Source of the DNA: Clostridia bacterium
Lineage (GTDB): Bacteria; Bacillota; Clostridia; Oscillospirales; Acutalibacteraceae
Reading direction: 5' to 3'
Assembly: GCA_017432485.1 (NCBI GenBank)
Contig: JAFRJB010000072.1
Span: forward strand, 1 to 61,493
DNA: 61,493 nucleotides
The notes under the pieces are model-generated. The model saw only the letters and a list, made by a program, of their open reading frames with translations, did no database searches and had not been told where the DNA came from. Every line of letters starts with the position of its first letter. Position 1 is the first letter of the stretch. Shown piece after piece: positions 7,891 through 15,683 of this stretch. The translations under genes were made by a program, and so were the position numbers.

Positions 7891-9144
7891 TCACGATAAA
7901 ACATCTTCCGGGAAAAATGTGTAAGGGCTGATTGCCGTGCCAAAGCAGAGCAAAAGCACCAAATAGACAAAGGTGTAACCGACTCTCGAAAAGAAGGCAG
8001 CGATTTTTCGCATCCCGCCCGCAAAATCAAAATAGAGCAGATACAGTACCACTGTAAATAACAGCATGAAAGCGTGCGACATCCATCTTGAATAATCTGT
8101 TGAAAAAAACACACCAATAAGCGGGATGACAATAGAAAAACCAAACATGGCGATCACAATTAAGCGCTTTATGATTTCTTTTTTCTGTTTAAAGTAAGAT
8201 ACTAAAATCGCCAATAAAAAGCCTTCAAAAACAAACCCGACCGCATTGACAATGAGCATATCCTTGATGCTGATAGTAGTCAGCGCCGAGCCGATTTGCT
8301 GCTTGATGGTAGCAAATACAGATGATTTTTGACCCTCTTCGATTGTTTGAGACATTTTGTCGTAATACACCTGCAGCTCACTCGGTGACTTCTTATAAAA
8401 TGAATAGTCAAAATACACGGAAATTGCATTTCTCTGCTTTAAAAAGGCTTTAAAATCTTCATAAGAATACACAAGATTCTTGCTGTCATTGAGCAAGAAG
8501 TATAAGCACATACCCGCTCCTGCCAGCACAGTGAGCACCAAAATGATAATCAGTGCAGTTTTCTCTTTTTTGCTATCGGCTTTCAAAATATAGATAAGAA
8601 TGATTATTAACAAAATCGGGAAATGACTTATAGCGGCACCGTAATGCACCATTGCCATCAGCGCAGCAAGCAGCGGCACAGCGAATTTTAAATATCGGTT
8701 TTGCAAACACACCAGCGCCAGCACAAAAAAGAATACCCAGTTAAAATCAAACATACCAAATTGCACTATAAATACATTAAACGCAAACGGCGCAACCAAA
8801 AAGAACGCAACAAGGGTTAAAGATGCTTTTCTATGGTCCCAAAATTTGATTAAAAACTTATCCATTAAATATGCCACCATTAAAAAGAATACGGCATATA
8901 CCACTGTTAAGTAAGCACCAACTGCCTCTTTGGTGTAAATCCCCACTATCAGGTGATACAGGGCGCCCGGCAGCATTTCGCTGTGAAATCCCAACGAATA
9001 ATCCACACAATAAAAGGAGTAGTTCATTTCATCGACTGCAAACCACTGCGCGTGATTGACTACTAAAAAATGATATAAGAACAGGAAAGCATAAATGATA
9101 AAGAAAAACTTATGCTTTACAACAAAAGATTTGATTTTGCTCAA
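7891..9144 (-). CDS. Polytopic membrane protein, large partner of pair B
   Basis: The frame can start at a GTG at 9153, but GAGGTGA followed five bases later by TTG favours 9144 (417 residues, SKIKSFVVKHK). About ten to twelve membrane segments. It shares with 3869-5140 and 10354-11610 the loop VNHAQW...CVDYSLGFHSEMLPGA, the GMFDFNWVFF segment followed by NRYLKFAVP, and the late FSTDYSRWMSHA motif. A soluble stretch of about 90 residues lies near the middle, probably outside the cell or between membrane segments. Role as for the paralogues: candidate GT-C glycosyltransferase or polymerase, unproven. Confidence 0.8.
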   Translation of the reverse strand: MSKIKSFVVKHKFFFIIYAFLFLYHFLVVNHAQWFAVDEMNYSFYCVDYSLGFHSEMLPGALYHLIVGIYTKEAVGAYLTVVYAVFFLMVAYLMDKFLIKFWDHRKASLTLVAFFLVAPFAFNVFIVQFGMFDFNWVFFFVLALVCLQNRYLKFAVPLLAALMAMVHYGAAISHFPILLIIILIYILKADSKKEKTALIIILVLTVLAGAGMCLYFLLNDSKNLVYSYEDFKAFLKQRNAISVYFDYSFYKKSPSELQVYYDKMSQTIEEGQKSSVFATIKQQIGSALTTISIKDMLIVNAVGFVFEGFLLAILVSYFKQKKEIIKRLIVIAMFGFSIVIPLIGVFFSTDYSRWMSHAFMLLFTVVLYLLYFDFAGGMRKIAAFFSRVGYTFVYLVLLLCFGTAISPYTFFPEDVLS

Positions 9145-9153
9145 GTCAATCAC

Positions 9154-9578
9154 CTCGCTTTAATAATGCGGAATGCGGAGTGCGGAATGCGGAATTAAAG
9201 GTGGCAAGGCAAAGCCTTGCGTTTTTAAGGATTCCTCGACTACGCTCGGAATGGCAGCCTGTTTGTCATCTTGAGCTTGTCGAAAGATCTTAAACAGGCG
9301 GGTATGAAAGATTTCTCGGCTACGCTCGGAACGACAGCCTGTTTGTCATCTTGAGCTTGTCGAAAGATCTTAAACAGGCGGGTATGAAAGATTCCTCGGC
9401 TCGCTCTGAACGACAGCCTGTTTGTCATCTTGAGCTTGTCGAAAGATCTTAAACAGGCGGGTATGAAAGATTCCTCGGCTACGCTCGGAACGACAGCCTG
9501 TTTGTCATCTCGACCGAAGCGCAGAGAGCTTTAAAATCAAACAAGTTTCATTCTGCATTCTAATTTCTACATTCTACT
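9154..9578. repeat. Repeat block with an 80-bp tandem array
   Basis: A 425-bp gap. After GCGGAATGCGGAGTG and AAGGCAAAGCCTT modules (9170-9225), a tandem array runs to about 9520 with CAGCCTGTTTGTCAT recurring at 9255, 9335, 9414 and 9494, a period of 79 to 80 bp. Each unit carries TCTTGAGCTTGTCGAAAGAT, AAACAGGCGGGTATGAAAGA and CTCGGCTACGCTCGGAACGA, that is, the same core as the blocks at 3291 and 6400 but inverted and shorter. A GCATTCTAATTTCTACATTC module ends it (9550-9578). Confidence 0.85.
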
Positions 9579-10340
9579 TTATTTTAAGTTTTGGATTTTA
9601 ATTTTTATATTTTCACTAAAGGCGCTTACCCTGCTGTGTTTGCGTTCATACAGCACAAAGAGGTTGACAACCCAAATGACCAACACACTGTGTGTCAACA
9701 GCACCTGTCCTTCATTAACCAAAAACAATCCGCCTAAAATGACAGTAAAGAAAGTAGCAATCACCACGATTTTCGCTGCGGGAGCATCGCCGGTATTTTT
9801 GGCAAAAGCCTTGCGCGAGTTAGGCTGCTTTGCCGCAAAAGCGGCTCTGTAAAGCCCGGCAATTGCAATGAGTGCAACCGGGTAATACAAGAGTTTTGCA
9901 CTGATGTTCCAACCATTTACTGCGATTGAAACGACAAATAAGACCGCCATTACAAGCGGGAATGCGCACAATAACGCAGTGGTGATTTTATCGACTACAC
10001 CCCTGCTTGCTTGAGCGGGAATTTGATTTGCAAAAAAGACAAGCGCAGGCAAAAACGCAAGCACCGCCAAAGCGGAAAACGCACCGCCCATAATGCCCTG
10101 CAACACCGCCAATAAAACTGCCCCGGCACAGGCGCAACCAAAAAGCGCGATTTTGGATGCGCGCATCACACTCATCGCATAAAACAGCACAAAGAAGGCG
10201 CTCTGCGCCGCAAAAAGGATGGTGTCGCTCATGCCAACAACCTTAGATGTCAGTTGGCAATACATCCACCGCGTGGCAAAGAGTAAAACAAGTGCCGCGA
10301 TAATAATAAGTAAATGTTTTCTGTCATTTTTTATAGCCAT
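9579..10340 (-). CDS. Polytopic membrane protein, small partner of pair C
   Basis: 253 residues; ATG with GGGGAAA eight bases upstream. About five membrane segments, a basic linker (KQPNSRKAFAKN, near residue 170), then two more. No recognised family. It starts 13 bp after its large partner's stop. The last ten codons (NIKIKIQNLK) are written in the AT-rich repeat module that continues past the stop, so the original C-terminus was probably replaced when the repeat arrived. It shares its layout with the proteins at 2362 and 7127. Confidence 0.75.
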   Translation of the reverse strand: MAIKNDRKHLLIIIAALVLLFATRWMYCQLTSKVVGMSDTILFAAQSAFFVLFYAMSVMRASKIALFGCACAGAVLLAVLQGIMGGAFSALAVLAFLPALVFFANQIPAQASRGVVDKITTALLCAFPLVMAVLFVVSIAVNGWNISAKLLYYPVALIAIAGLYRAAFAAKQPNSRKAFAKNTGDAPAAKIVVIATFFTVILGGLFLVNEGQVLLTHSVLVIWVVNLFVLYERKHSRVSAFSENIKIKIQNLK

Positions 10341-10353
10341 AGTTGTTTCCCCA

Positions 10354-11610
10354 TTAAATCGAAGGCATAAATGTTACAGTGGCGTATGCCAAAAAGTAAA
10401 TCTTCATTGCTAAAGAATTGCAATCAGCCGCTTGTTCAAAAAGCGCATCCTGCGCCTTTTCTTCGTGATACAGCACACAGAGCACACAAGCGAACATAAC
10501 CACAAACCCGTGAGATAAATAGCGTGTCATATCCACGGAAATGGCAAAAACAATTCCCAAAATATAGATAAACGGGAACTGCACCATCATCAAAAAAGTG
10601 CAAAAGCGCTCCAAGGCATTTTGTTGCCCGCGCAAGCGGCGCAGGTGGAAGCGCTCGAAGAAAACCACAGCCGGCAAAAGAATGAGTGTGCCACCCACTG
10701 TCATCACCGCCCCATTAACAGGGCTTTCGAAGAATAAATCATACACCAGTTTCACCTGGTAATAAAACAGTTTCGCAAACTTCATCAGTGAGGGCTGCAT
10801 CGCAATCACCTCATCGGGCACAAATTGTTTTCCATGCCAGATGTGGAAGAAAGAGTAATCAATATAAGTGTAGTCATACATGCCGCGTTCATCCAGTTTT
10901 TGGTGGAATTCCTCCATCGGCAGAATCATATGCGATTCATTGAGCATCAACAAGGCAAAGGTTGCCGCCGTGCAAAGCATGCACACGCCGAAGATGATGA
11001 AGGTTGCCCTTTTTTCAGCCTTGCTTTCCATTACACTTGCGCGGTATAAAAGCAAGAGTGAAAACATCGGCAGCACAAACACCAGCGCCGAAAAATGAAT
11101 AAACAGCGAAAGTACGAATAAAAGCGGGATAAAAAAGCGCAAATACTTGTTTTCCAAACACACAAAATACAGTAGCGCAATAAACAGCCAGGCGGTATCA
11201 TTCATCCCGACCCACTTGGTGTAAATGGCAAAGGTATACGCCCCGGAAAGGAAAAACAGCAGTAAAAACAGCGCTTTTTTGCGGTGTTTTTCGGGCATGC
11301 GCAGCATAAATTTTTCCAGCCACAGCGATAGCCCGGCAAAAAACAATACTATCAAAACAGTACTGTAGATGGTAGCCGTTGTTTGCGTAGCATTTTTGCC
11401 AAACAAGAGGTGAAATACCGCACCCGGTAACAATTTTGAAGCAAAGCCGAAACTATAATCAACACAAAAGCCGGAATAGGTCACCGTATTCAGTTTCCAC
11501 AACTGCAAATGATTGACAATAACAATGTGGTAAATAAGCAAATAGCCGAAAAACAGCAGAAAATACCGGTGCTGCTTCCATCCTCTTTCTTTTTTCAATG
11601 CTTTATTCAC
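10354..11610 (-). CDS. Polytopic membrane protein, large partner of pair C
   Basis: 418 residues from a GTG at 11610 (MNKALKKERGWKQHR), with a GGTGG-type purine tract upstream. About ten to twelve membrane segments. It shares with its two paralogues the VNHLQLW...CVDYSFGFASKLLPGA loop, the GMNDTAWLF segment followed by NKYLRFFIP, and a late acidic-Arg-HG motif (DMTRYLSHG). It lies 47 bp after the heptose kinase gene, so the membrane-protein set is attached to the sugar pathway. Candidate glycan polymerase, ligase or GT-C enzyme, with no direct evidence for which. Confidence 0.8.
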   Translation of the reverse strand: MNKALKKERGWKQHRYFLLFFGYLLIYHIVIVNHLQLWKLNTVTYSGFCVDYSFGFASKLLPGAVFHLLFGKNATQTTATIYSTVLIVLFFAGLSLWLEKFMLRMPEKHRKKALFLLLFFLSGAYTFAIYTKWVGMNDTAWLFIALLYFVCLENKYLRFFIPLLFVLSLFIHFSALVFVLPMFSLLLLYRASVMESKAEKRATFIIFGVCMLCTAATFALLMLNESHMILPMEEFHQKLDERGMYDYTYIDYSFFHIWHGKQFVPDEVIAMQPSLMKFAKLFYYQVKLVYDLFFESPVNGAVMTVGGTLILLPAVVFFERFHLRRLRGQQNALERFCTFLMMVQFPFIYILGIVFAISVDMTRYLSHGFVVMFACVLCVLYHEEKAQDALFEQAADCNSLAMKIYFLAYATVTFMPSI

Positions 11611-11656
11611 TTTCGCTTTTCACCACCTTTGTTCACTAAACTCATACAAATAGTCG

Positions 11657-12634
11657 TCATGACTGTGTGTTTTCCATAATCTGTGTGCCGCCGTTTTCAA
11701 AAGCAAACGGCGCAAACTGAAACGGCTCTAAGGCATTGCGCAAGCCTGCCTGCGCCTGTTTTGGCACATACAGCAGCAAATACCCTCCGCCGCCGGCACC
11801 CAAGAGTTTGCCGCCCAAAGCGCCGTTAGCCAGCGCTGACCGATATATTTCATTGACTGTTTCATTGCTTGTGTTAGCGGCTAGCGTTTGCTTCATATGC
11901 CATGTTTCTCCAAGCAGGCGCCCGAAGTCATCAAGGTTCCCTTGTTGCAAGAGTTTCTCCCCCTCGTCAACCAACGCCGCCATTTTGTGCAGTGTTGCCA
12001 CATTGCGCGCAATGTTCAATTGGTTTTCGGCAGCAATAGCATCGGAATAGCGGGTAAAACCGGTAAATACCAGCATCAAGTTCTTTTCAAGTTGCGCTTT
12101 TGTTAATGCGCTGATATTTACGGGCTGTACAGTGACACCCTCTGCCGTAAATGAGAAACGGTTGAAACCGCCGAATGCAGTTGCGTATTGGTCCTGCACA
12201 CCGCCCGCTTCCGCACACAGCTCGCGCTCCAAATGCACTGCTTCTTTGGCAAGGGATTCTTTATCCGGGTACTCCCCGCGCATGGCGTGAAGCCCCTGCA
12301 ACAGCGCAACCGCAAAAGCAGAACTGGTACCGAGACCGGAACACGCCGGCAAGTCGGCATCGTAACTGATTTGAATGTGGTCATACGACAAAAATTTTAA
12401 CGCATTCCGCACCAGTGGGTGCGAAACCTCATCGGGTACATTAAAACGCTCAATTTTGGAATAGGTAAACTGATTTTGGTAATCAAACAGCGGTGGCAAA
12501 TCACGCAAAGTGACATAGCAGTACTTATCCATTGTCGTAGACAGCACTGCCCCGCCATACTGCGAAAAATAGTCATAATAATCGGTTCCGCCGCCGAAAA
12601 ATGAAATTCTGAATGGTGTTTTTACTGTAATCAT
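11657..12634 (-). CDS. hddA: D-glycero-alpha-D-manno-heptose-7-phosphate kinase (HddA type)
   Basis: 325 residues with all three GHMP-kinase motifs: TPFRISFFGGGTDYYDYF at the N-terminus, PACSGLGTSSAFAVALL near residue 95, and LLGAGGGGYLLLYV near residue 290. The FGGGTDY opening is typical of the HddA group, which phosphorylates D-glycero-D-manno-heptose 7-phosphate at C1 on the way to GDP-heptose in S-layer glycans and capsules. The start ATG follows AAAGGGTAAC and lies one base past the stop of the RmlD-like gene, so the two are co-transcribed. GmhA, the preceding step, is encoded in the same locus at 30829-31413. The related L-fucose kinase-like and galactokinase-like readings are less likely. 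Confidence 0.85.
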   Translation of the reverse strand: MITVKTPFRISFFGGGTDYYDYFSQYGGAVLSTTMDKYCYVTLRDLPPLFDYQNQFTYSKIERFNVPDEVSHPLVRNALKFLSYDHIQISYDADLPACSGLGTSSAFAVALLQGLHAMRGEYPDKESLAKEAVHLERELCAEAGGVQDQYATAFGGFNRFSFTAEGVTVQPVNISALTKAQLEKNLMLVFTGFTRYSDAIAAENQLNIARNVATLHKMAALVDEGEKLLQQGNLDDFGRLLGETWHMKQTLAANTSNETVNEIYRSALANGALGGKLLGAGGGGYLLLYVPKQAQAGLRNALEPFQFAPFAFENGGTQIMENTQS

Positions 12635-12635
12635 G

Positions 12636-13508
12636 TTACCCTTTCTGCATTAGAATTTGCAAGGTCACAGACCTCGACAAATCAATGCAGTCTGCGCGTT
12701 TATCTTTAAAGAACTTCTTGCCTTCTTCTTTGCTGATTTTTTCAACCTGCTCAGCGCTTGCGCCGCATTGCCGCGCAATCAGCAAGCCGAGTTCATATTT
12801 TGTCATCAGGCTCTCGCCGCAAATGTTGAGTATCGGCGGCAAGGATTCTCCTGACAAGGCAAGGCGCGTAATGCACTTTGCCGCTTCGGCGTAGGCAATA
12901 GCGCAACGAGACAAACCGTCAATCATCTCGACTTGCTCGCCGGCTTGCAGTGCCGCAACTGTTTTATCATAAAAAGACTTGCGGTTCTTATCCGGCGACG
13001 CGCCGTAAAGCAGTGAAAAACGAAATACGCGGTAACCGTGCGCAAGCACTATCTTTTCGGCTGACAGTTTTTGCCTGCCGTATTCATTGATTGGTGCACA
13101 GGCATCCGTTTCACAAAACGGCTTGCTGCCGGCTTGGCTCTCGCCGTAAACGCAGTCGGTAGAGGCAAAGTAGAGGCTATCGATATTGCGCATGGTTTCA
13201 AAAAAGAGTTCCAACCCTTCCACATTGACCTGATGCGCCTGCCGCGGGTGCTCAAAGACTGCATCAATATTGTGGTAGGCAGCGCAGTAAAAAACTGTTA
13301 AGCGTTCGCCGCCGCATAGAGTGCTTAGCGCCTGCAAGTCGCCCCTGTTTGTGACATCACACTGCCGAAAACGCACGCGCTCCCCAACCTCAAAGCGCAG
13401 CGCAGGCTTTGCCGCGTGGTAAGTACAAAGCACTTTCTCATCCGTGTTTTGCAAAACTTCTTTTAAAACATACTGCCCCAAAATACCGCAGCCGACAATT
13501 AATACCAT
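12636..13508 (-). CDS. RmlD/NAD-dependent epimerase-like SDR protein
   Basis: 290 residues of an extended short-chain dehydrogenase: nucleotide-binding VGCGILGQY at the N-terminus, STDCVYGE near residue 117, and the catalytic EYGRQKLSAE (YxxxK) near 140. RmlD-like enzymes reduce the 4-keto group of a dTDP-sugar, and relatives epimerise or reduce GDP- or UDP-sugars. AAGGA precedes the ATG. It overlaps transcriptionally with the heptose kinase (one-base gap), so the substrate is plausibly an activated heptose or deoxysugar made by this locus (inference). The 5' neighbour is a 259-bp repeat-containing gap. Confidence 0.8.
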   Translation of the reverse strand: MVLIVGCGILGQYVLKEVLQNTDEKVLCTYHAAKPALRFEVGERVRFRQCDVTNRGDLQALSTLCGGERLTVFYCAAYHNIDAVFEHPRQAHQVNVEGLELFFETMRNIDSLYFASTDCVYGESQAGSKPFCETDACAPINEYGRQKLSAEKIVLAHGYRVFRFSLLYGASPDKNRKSFYDKTVAALQAGEQVEMIDGLSRCAIAYAEAAKCITRLALSGESLPPILNICGESLMTKYELGLLIARQCGASAEQVEKISKEEGKKFFKDKRADCIDLSRSVTLQILMQKG

Positions 13509-13767
13509 AGTTTTCCTTGAAAGTAATTTTGAATTTTGAATGATGAATGCATATCAGCCTATAAGCCTATTGGCAAAATGGCGTATTGGCGAGTGGTGGC
13601 GAAGCGATGCTTCGCATTGTAAAGATCTCTCCACTTCGGTCGAGATGACAAACAGGGTGTCATTCCGAGCGCAGTCGAGGAATCCTTAGAGCGTAGCGGA
13701 ACAAGTGCGAATGTGTCGCCCTTTAATTCCGAATTCCGCACTCCGAACTCCGAATTATAATTACATT
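13509..13767. repeat. Mosaic repeat block at the end of the radical SAM run
   Basis: Single copies of the modules found elsewhere: CATTGTAAAGATCTC, CACTTCGGTCGAGATGACAA, GTCATTCCGAGCGCAGTCGA, an ATTCCGAATTCCGCACTCCG chain and CATTCTACTTTCTACATTC. It is not tandem here. The stop codon of the radical SAM gene at 13768 lies inside the last module. This is the boundary beyond which no such repeats are seen. Confidence 0.75.
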
Positions 13768-15672
13768 CTACTTTCTACATTCTATTTCCGCATCTTGATA
13801 CACAGTCATTCCCCTGCGCCTGCCGAACCAAACCACCTCTTTGGCGAAGGTGGCAATAGAGCCATACGCCTGCGCCGGTGTAATGCGCAACAAAGTATTT
13901 TCGCGGTGCAAGCTGCCTGCGTTCATTTGAATACAAGTTGTAAAAAACGAATAAAAATCATAATCAAACGGCATATCGCGCGCCGCTTCATCGGGTTTTC
14001 TGAGCATCGCTTTTTGGAAACACAGCAGTTGCGCGAATAAAGCTTTCTCTATCTCGAACTGCTCTAAAAACGGCAGCAGTTGCGCATAGGCGCCTTCTAA
14101 ATCTGTCACGATTTCCAAAAACAGCCCTTCTTCAAAAAACCAGGTAATATTACCGAAAGCTTCGTTGTGGTAGTTCCAGTCTCCCGCAAAGGAGTTTTCG
14201 TATTTTCTGCGAAACACTTCAAACAAAGCGTGAATTTTGCCGCTTCCATTCAAAATAAAATGCAGCAGGCTCTCATAAAAATCAAAATAACTTACCTGTT
14301 TTTCTTTATTCAGATAGATGGCAAAGTAGCGCAAAATGCCCAGCGAATGAAAGCACTGCAGGCACACCGAAAACAGATTGCTGTACACCCAATCCTCGCG
14401 GCTCATTGTAGCAGTCGAGCGCACAAGGTAGGAATATTCCTGCACCTCTTCCTCTTTTTTAATCGCGGAATGAATATGGTTAAACGGCACTTTCATCACT
14501 TCAATGCCGAACTTTTCAATATTCTTTTTTGTTGCCAATTCCGAATTCGGCAGCATCTCACAGTAATAGACACTCACACTGTTGTGCTGCCCGCTCTCAA
14601 GCAATTTACAAAGCCCGCGGCAAAAACTCTCTTTTGTCTCCCCCGGCAGCCCTAAGATTAATTCCGAATAGGTCGGAATGCCTGCCCCGTTATACATCTG
14701 CATCAGCGAAGCAAAATGCTCCATGGTCAAATTTTGCCTGCCGATATTTTTGAGCGCTTCGGCACTGAGTGTTTGGTAAGCAAGTGTGGCGCCTTTATCC
14801 ATTTGCACACTATTGAGCGCCGCACAGATTTGGAACACTCTTTCGGCGCTGTTCTTTTCGTAACAGGGGCGAAACACCTGCGGGTAGCCGCGCTTCTTTT
14901 TGCTCTCAATCAGATATCGGGCAATCTCCACATCTCTCGTGAACATCCCGAAATTGGAGTCGGCACAAAAGCAGTATTCAATTTTGTGTTCTGCGAGCCA
15001 GTCAATATCAGCTTTGACTCTTTCCATCGGAAAAAAGCGCATTTTTTTGCCGGCACACCAATCGCAATACGCGCAAGAATACGGGCAGCCGCGGTTTGTT
15101 TCGAGCACACTTAAGAAAGATGTGCCCGGGTTTTCGGCTAAAATGGAGTCAAAAATCCCGCTCAGGTAAGGCGAGGGATACCCGGAAATATCATCATAAT
15201 ATTCCCGCGGTGTTTGCACGGTTTCACCATCCGCGCCGCGGTAAGCAATATTTTTCACTCCACTCAAGTCGCCCGGTAAAGCGCGCAGCATTGCCGCAAA
15301 GGGCTGCTCCCCTTCGCCAAACATCAAAGAGTCTATATAGGGCTCGTTTTCCAAAAGCTCCCCTTCCTCGCTGACACTGTGGCCGCCGAAGTGAATATGG
15401 CAGTGAGGGTACTTTGCTTTGACAAGTTTTGCCAGTGCCTTGTTGTACTCCATATTCCACACCGCGCAGGAAAACGCTACCATAAATGGGTCTTTGATTT
15501 TATCCAAGGCTGTTTGCAGCTTTTCTCTTTGATAAATGATAGCGGGAAAAGTATAATTTTCATTGATTTCGGCAAACTGTTTTGCATAGGCAATCAGTGC
15601 ACCCGCCGCACAGGGCAGATACACAGAGCCGTCAAACTCAAAACCAACTTGCACAAAATAAATGTTTTTCAC
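13768..15672 (-). CDS. Cobalamin-type radical SAM enzyme, YFVQ family member 1
   Basis: 634 residues from a GTG (MKNIYFVQVGF) with GGGAG five bases upstream. Domain order: a B12-binding-like Rossmann domain (about 1-180; FGGHSVSEE, MFGEGEQPF), a YPSPYLSGIFD joint, the radical SAM barrel with TNRGCPYSCAYCDWC near residue 190 (CX3CX2C for the 4Fe-4S cluster), an LILGLPGET motif near 355, and a long C-terminal domain ending VVWFGRRRGMTVY. One of five close paralogues in this window. These enzymes cleave SAM to a 5'-deoxyadenosyl radical, and many B12 members methylate unreactive carbons. The DxHxxG motif of classical B12 domains is absent, as is common in this superfamily. The substrate is unknown, probably a sugar or lipid of the glycan pathway. 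Confidence 0.85.
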   Translation of the reverse strand: MKNIYFVQVGFEFDGSVYLPCAAGALIAYAKQFAEINENYTFPAIIYQREKLQTALDKIKDPFMVAFSCAVWNMEYNKALAKLVKAKYPHCHIHFGGHSVSEEGELLENEPYIDSLMFGEGEQPFAAMLRALPGDLSGVKNIAYRGADGETVQTPREYYDDISGYPSPYLSGIFDSILAENPGTSFLSVLETNRGCPYSCAYCDWCAGKKMRFFPMERVKADIDWLAEHKIEYCFCADSNFGMFTRDVEIARYLIESKKKRGYPQVFRPCYEKNSAERVFQICAALNSVQMDKGATLAYQTLSAEALKNIGRQNLTMEHFASLMQMYNGAGIPTYSELILGLPGETKESFCRGLCKLLESGQHNSVSVYYCEMLPNSELATKKNIEKFGIEVMKVPFNHIHSAIKKEEEVQEYSYLVRSTATMSREDWVYSNLFSVCLQCFHSLGILRYFAIYLNKEKQVSYFDFYESLLHFILNGSGKIHALFEVFRRKYENSFAGDWNYHNEAFGNITWFFEEGLFLEIVTDLEGAYAQLLPFLEQFEIEKALFAQLLCFQKAMLRKPDEAARDMPFDYDFYSFFTTCIQMNAGSLHRENTLLRITPAQAYGSIATFAKEVVWFGRRRGMTVYQDAEIECRK

Positions 15673-15683
15673 AAAAACTCCCG

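Noticed and set aside
9240..9428. 62-codon minus-strand open frame
   Set aside because: A translation of the 80-bp tandem array.
13559..13741. 60-codon minus-strand open frame
   Set aside because: A translation of mosaic repeat modules.
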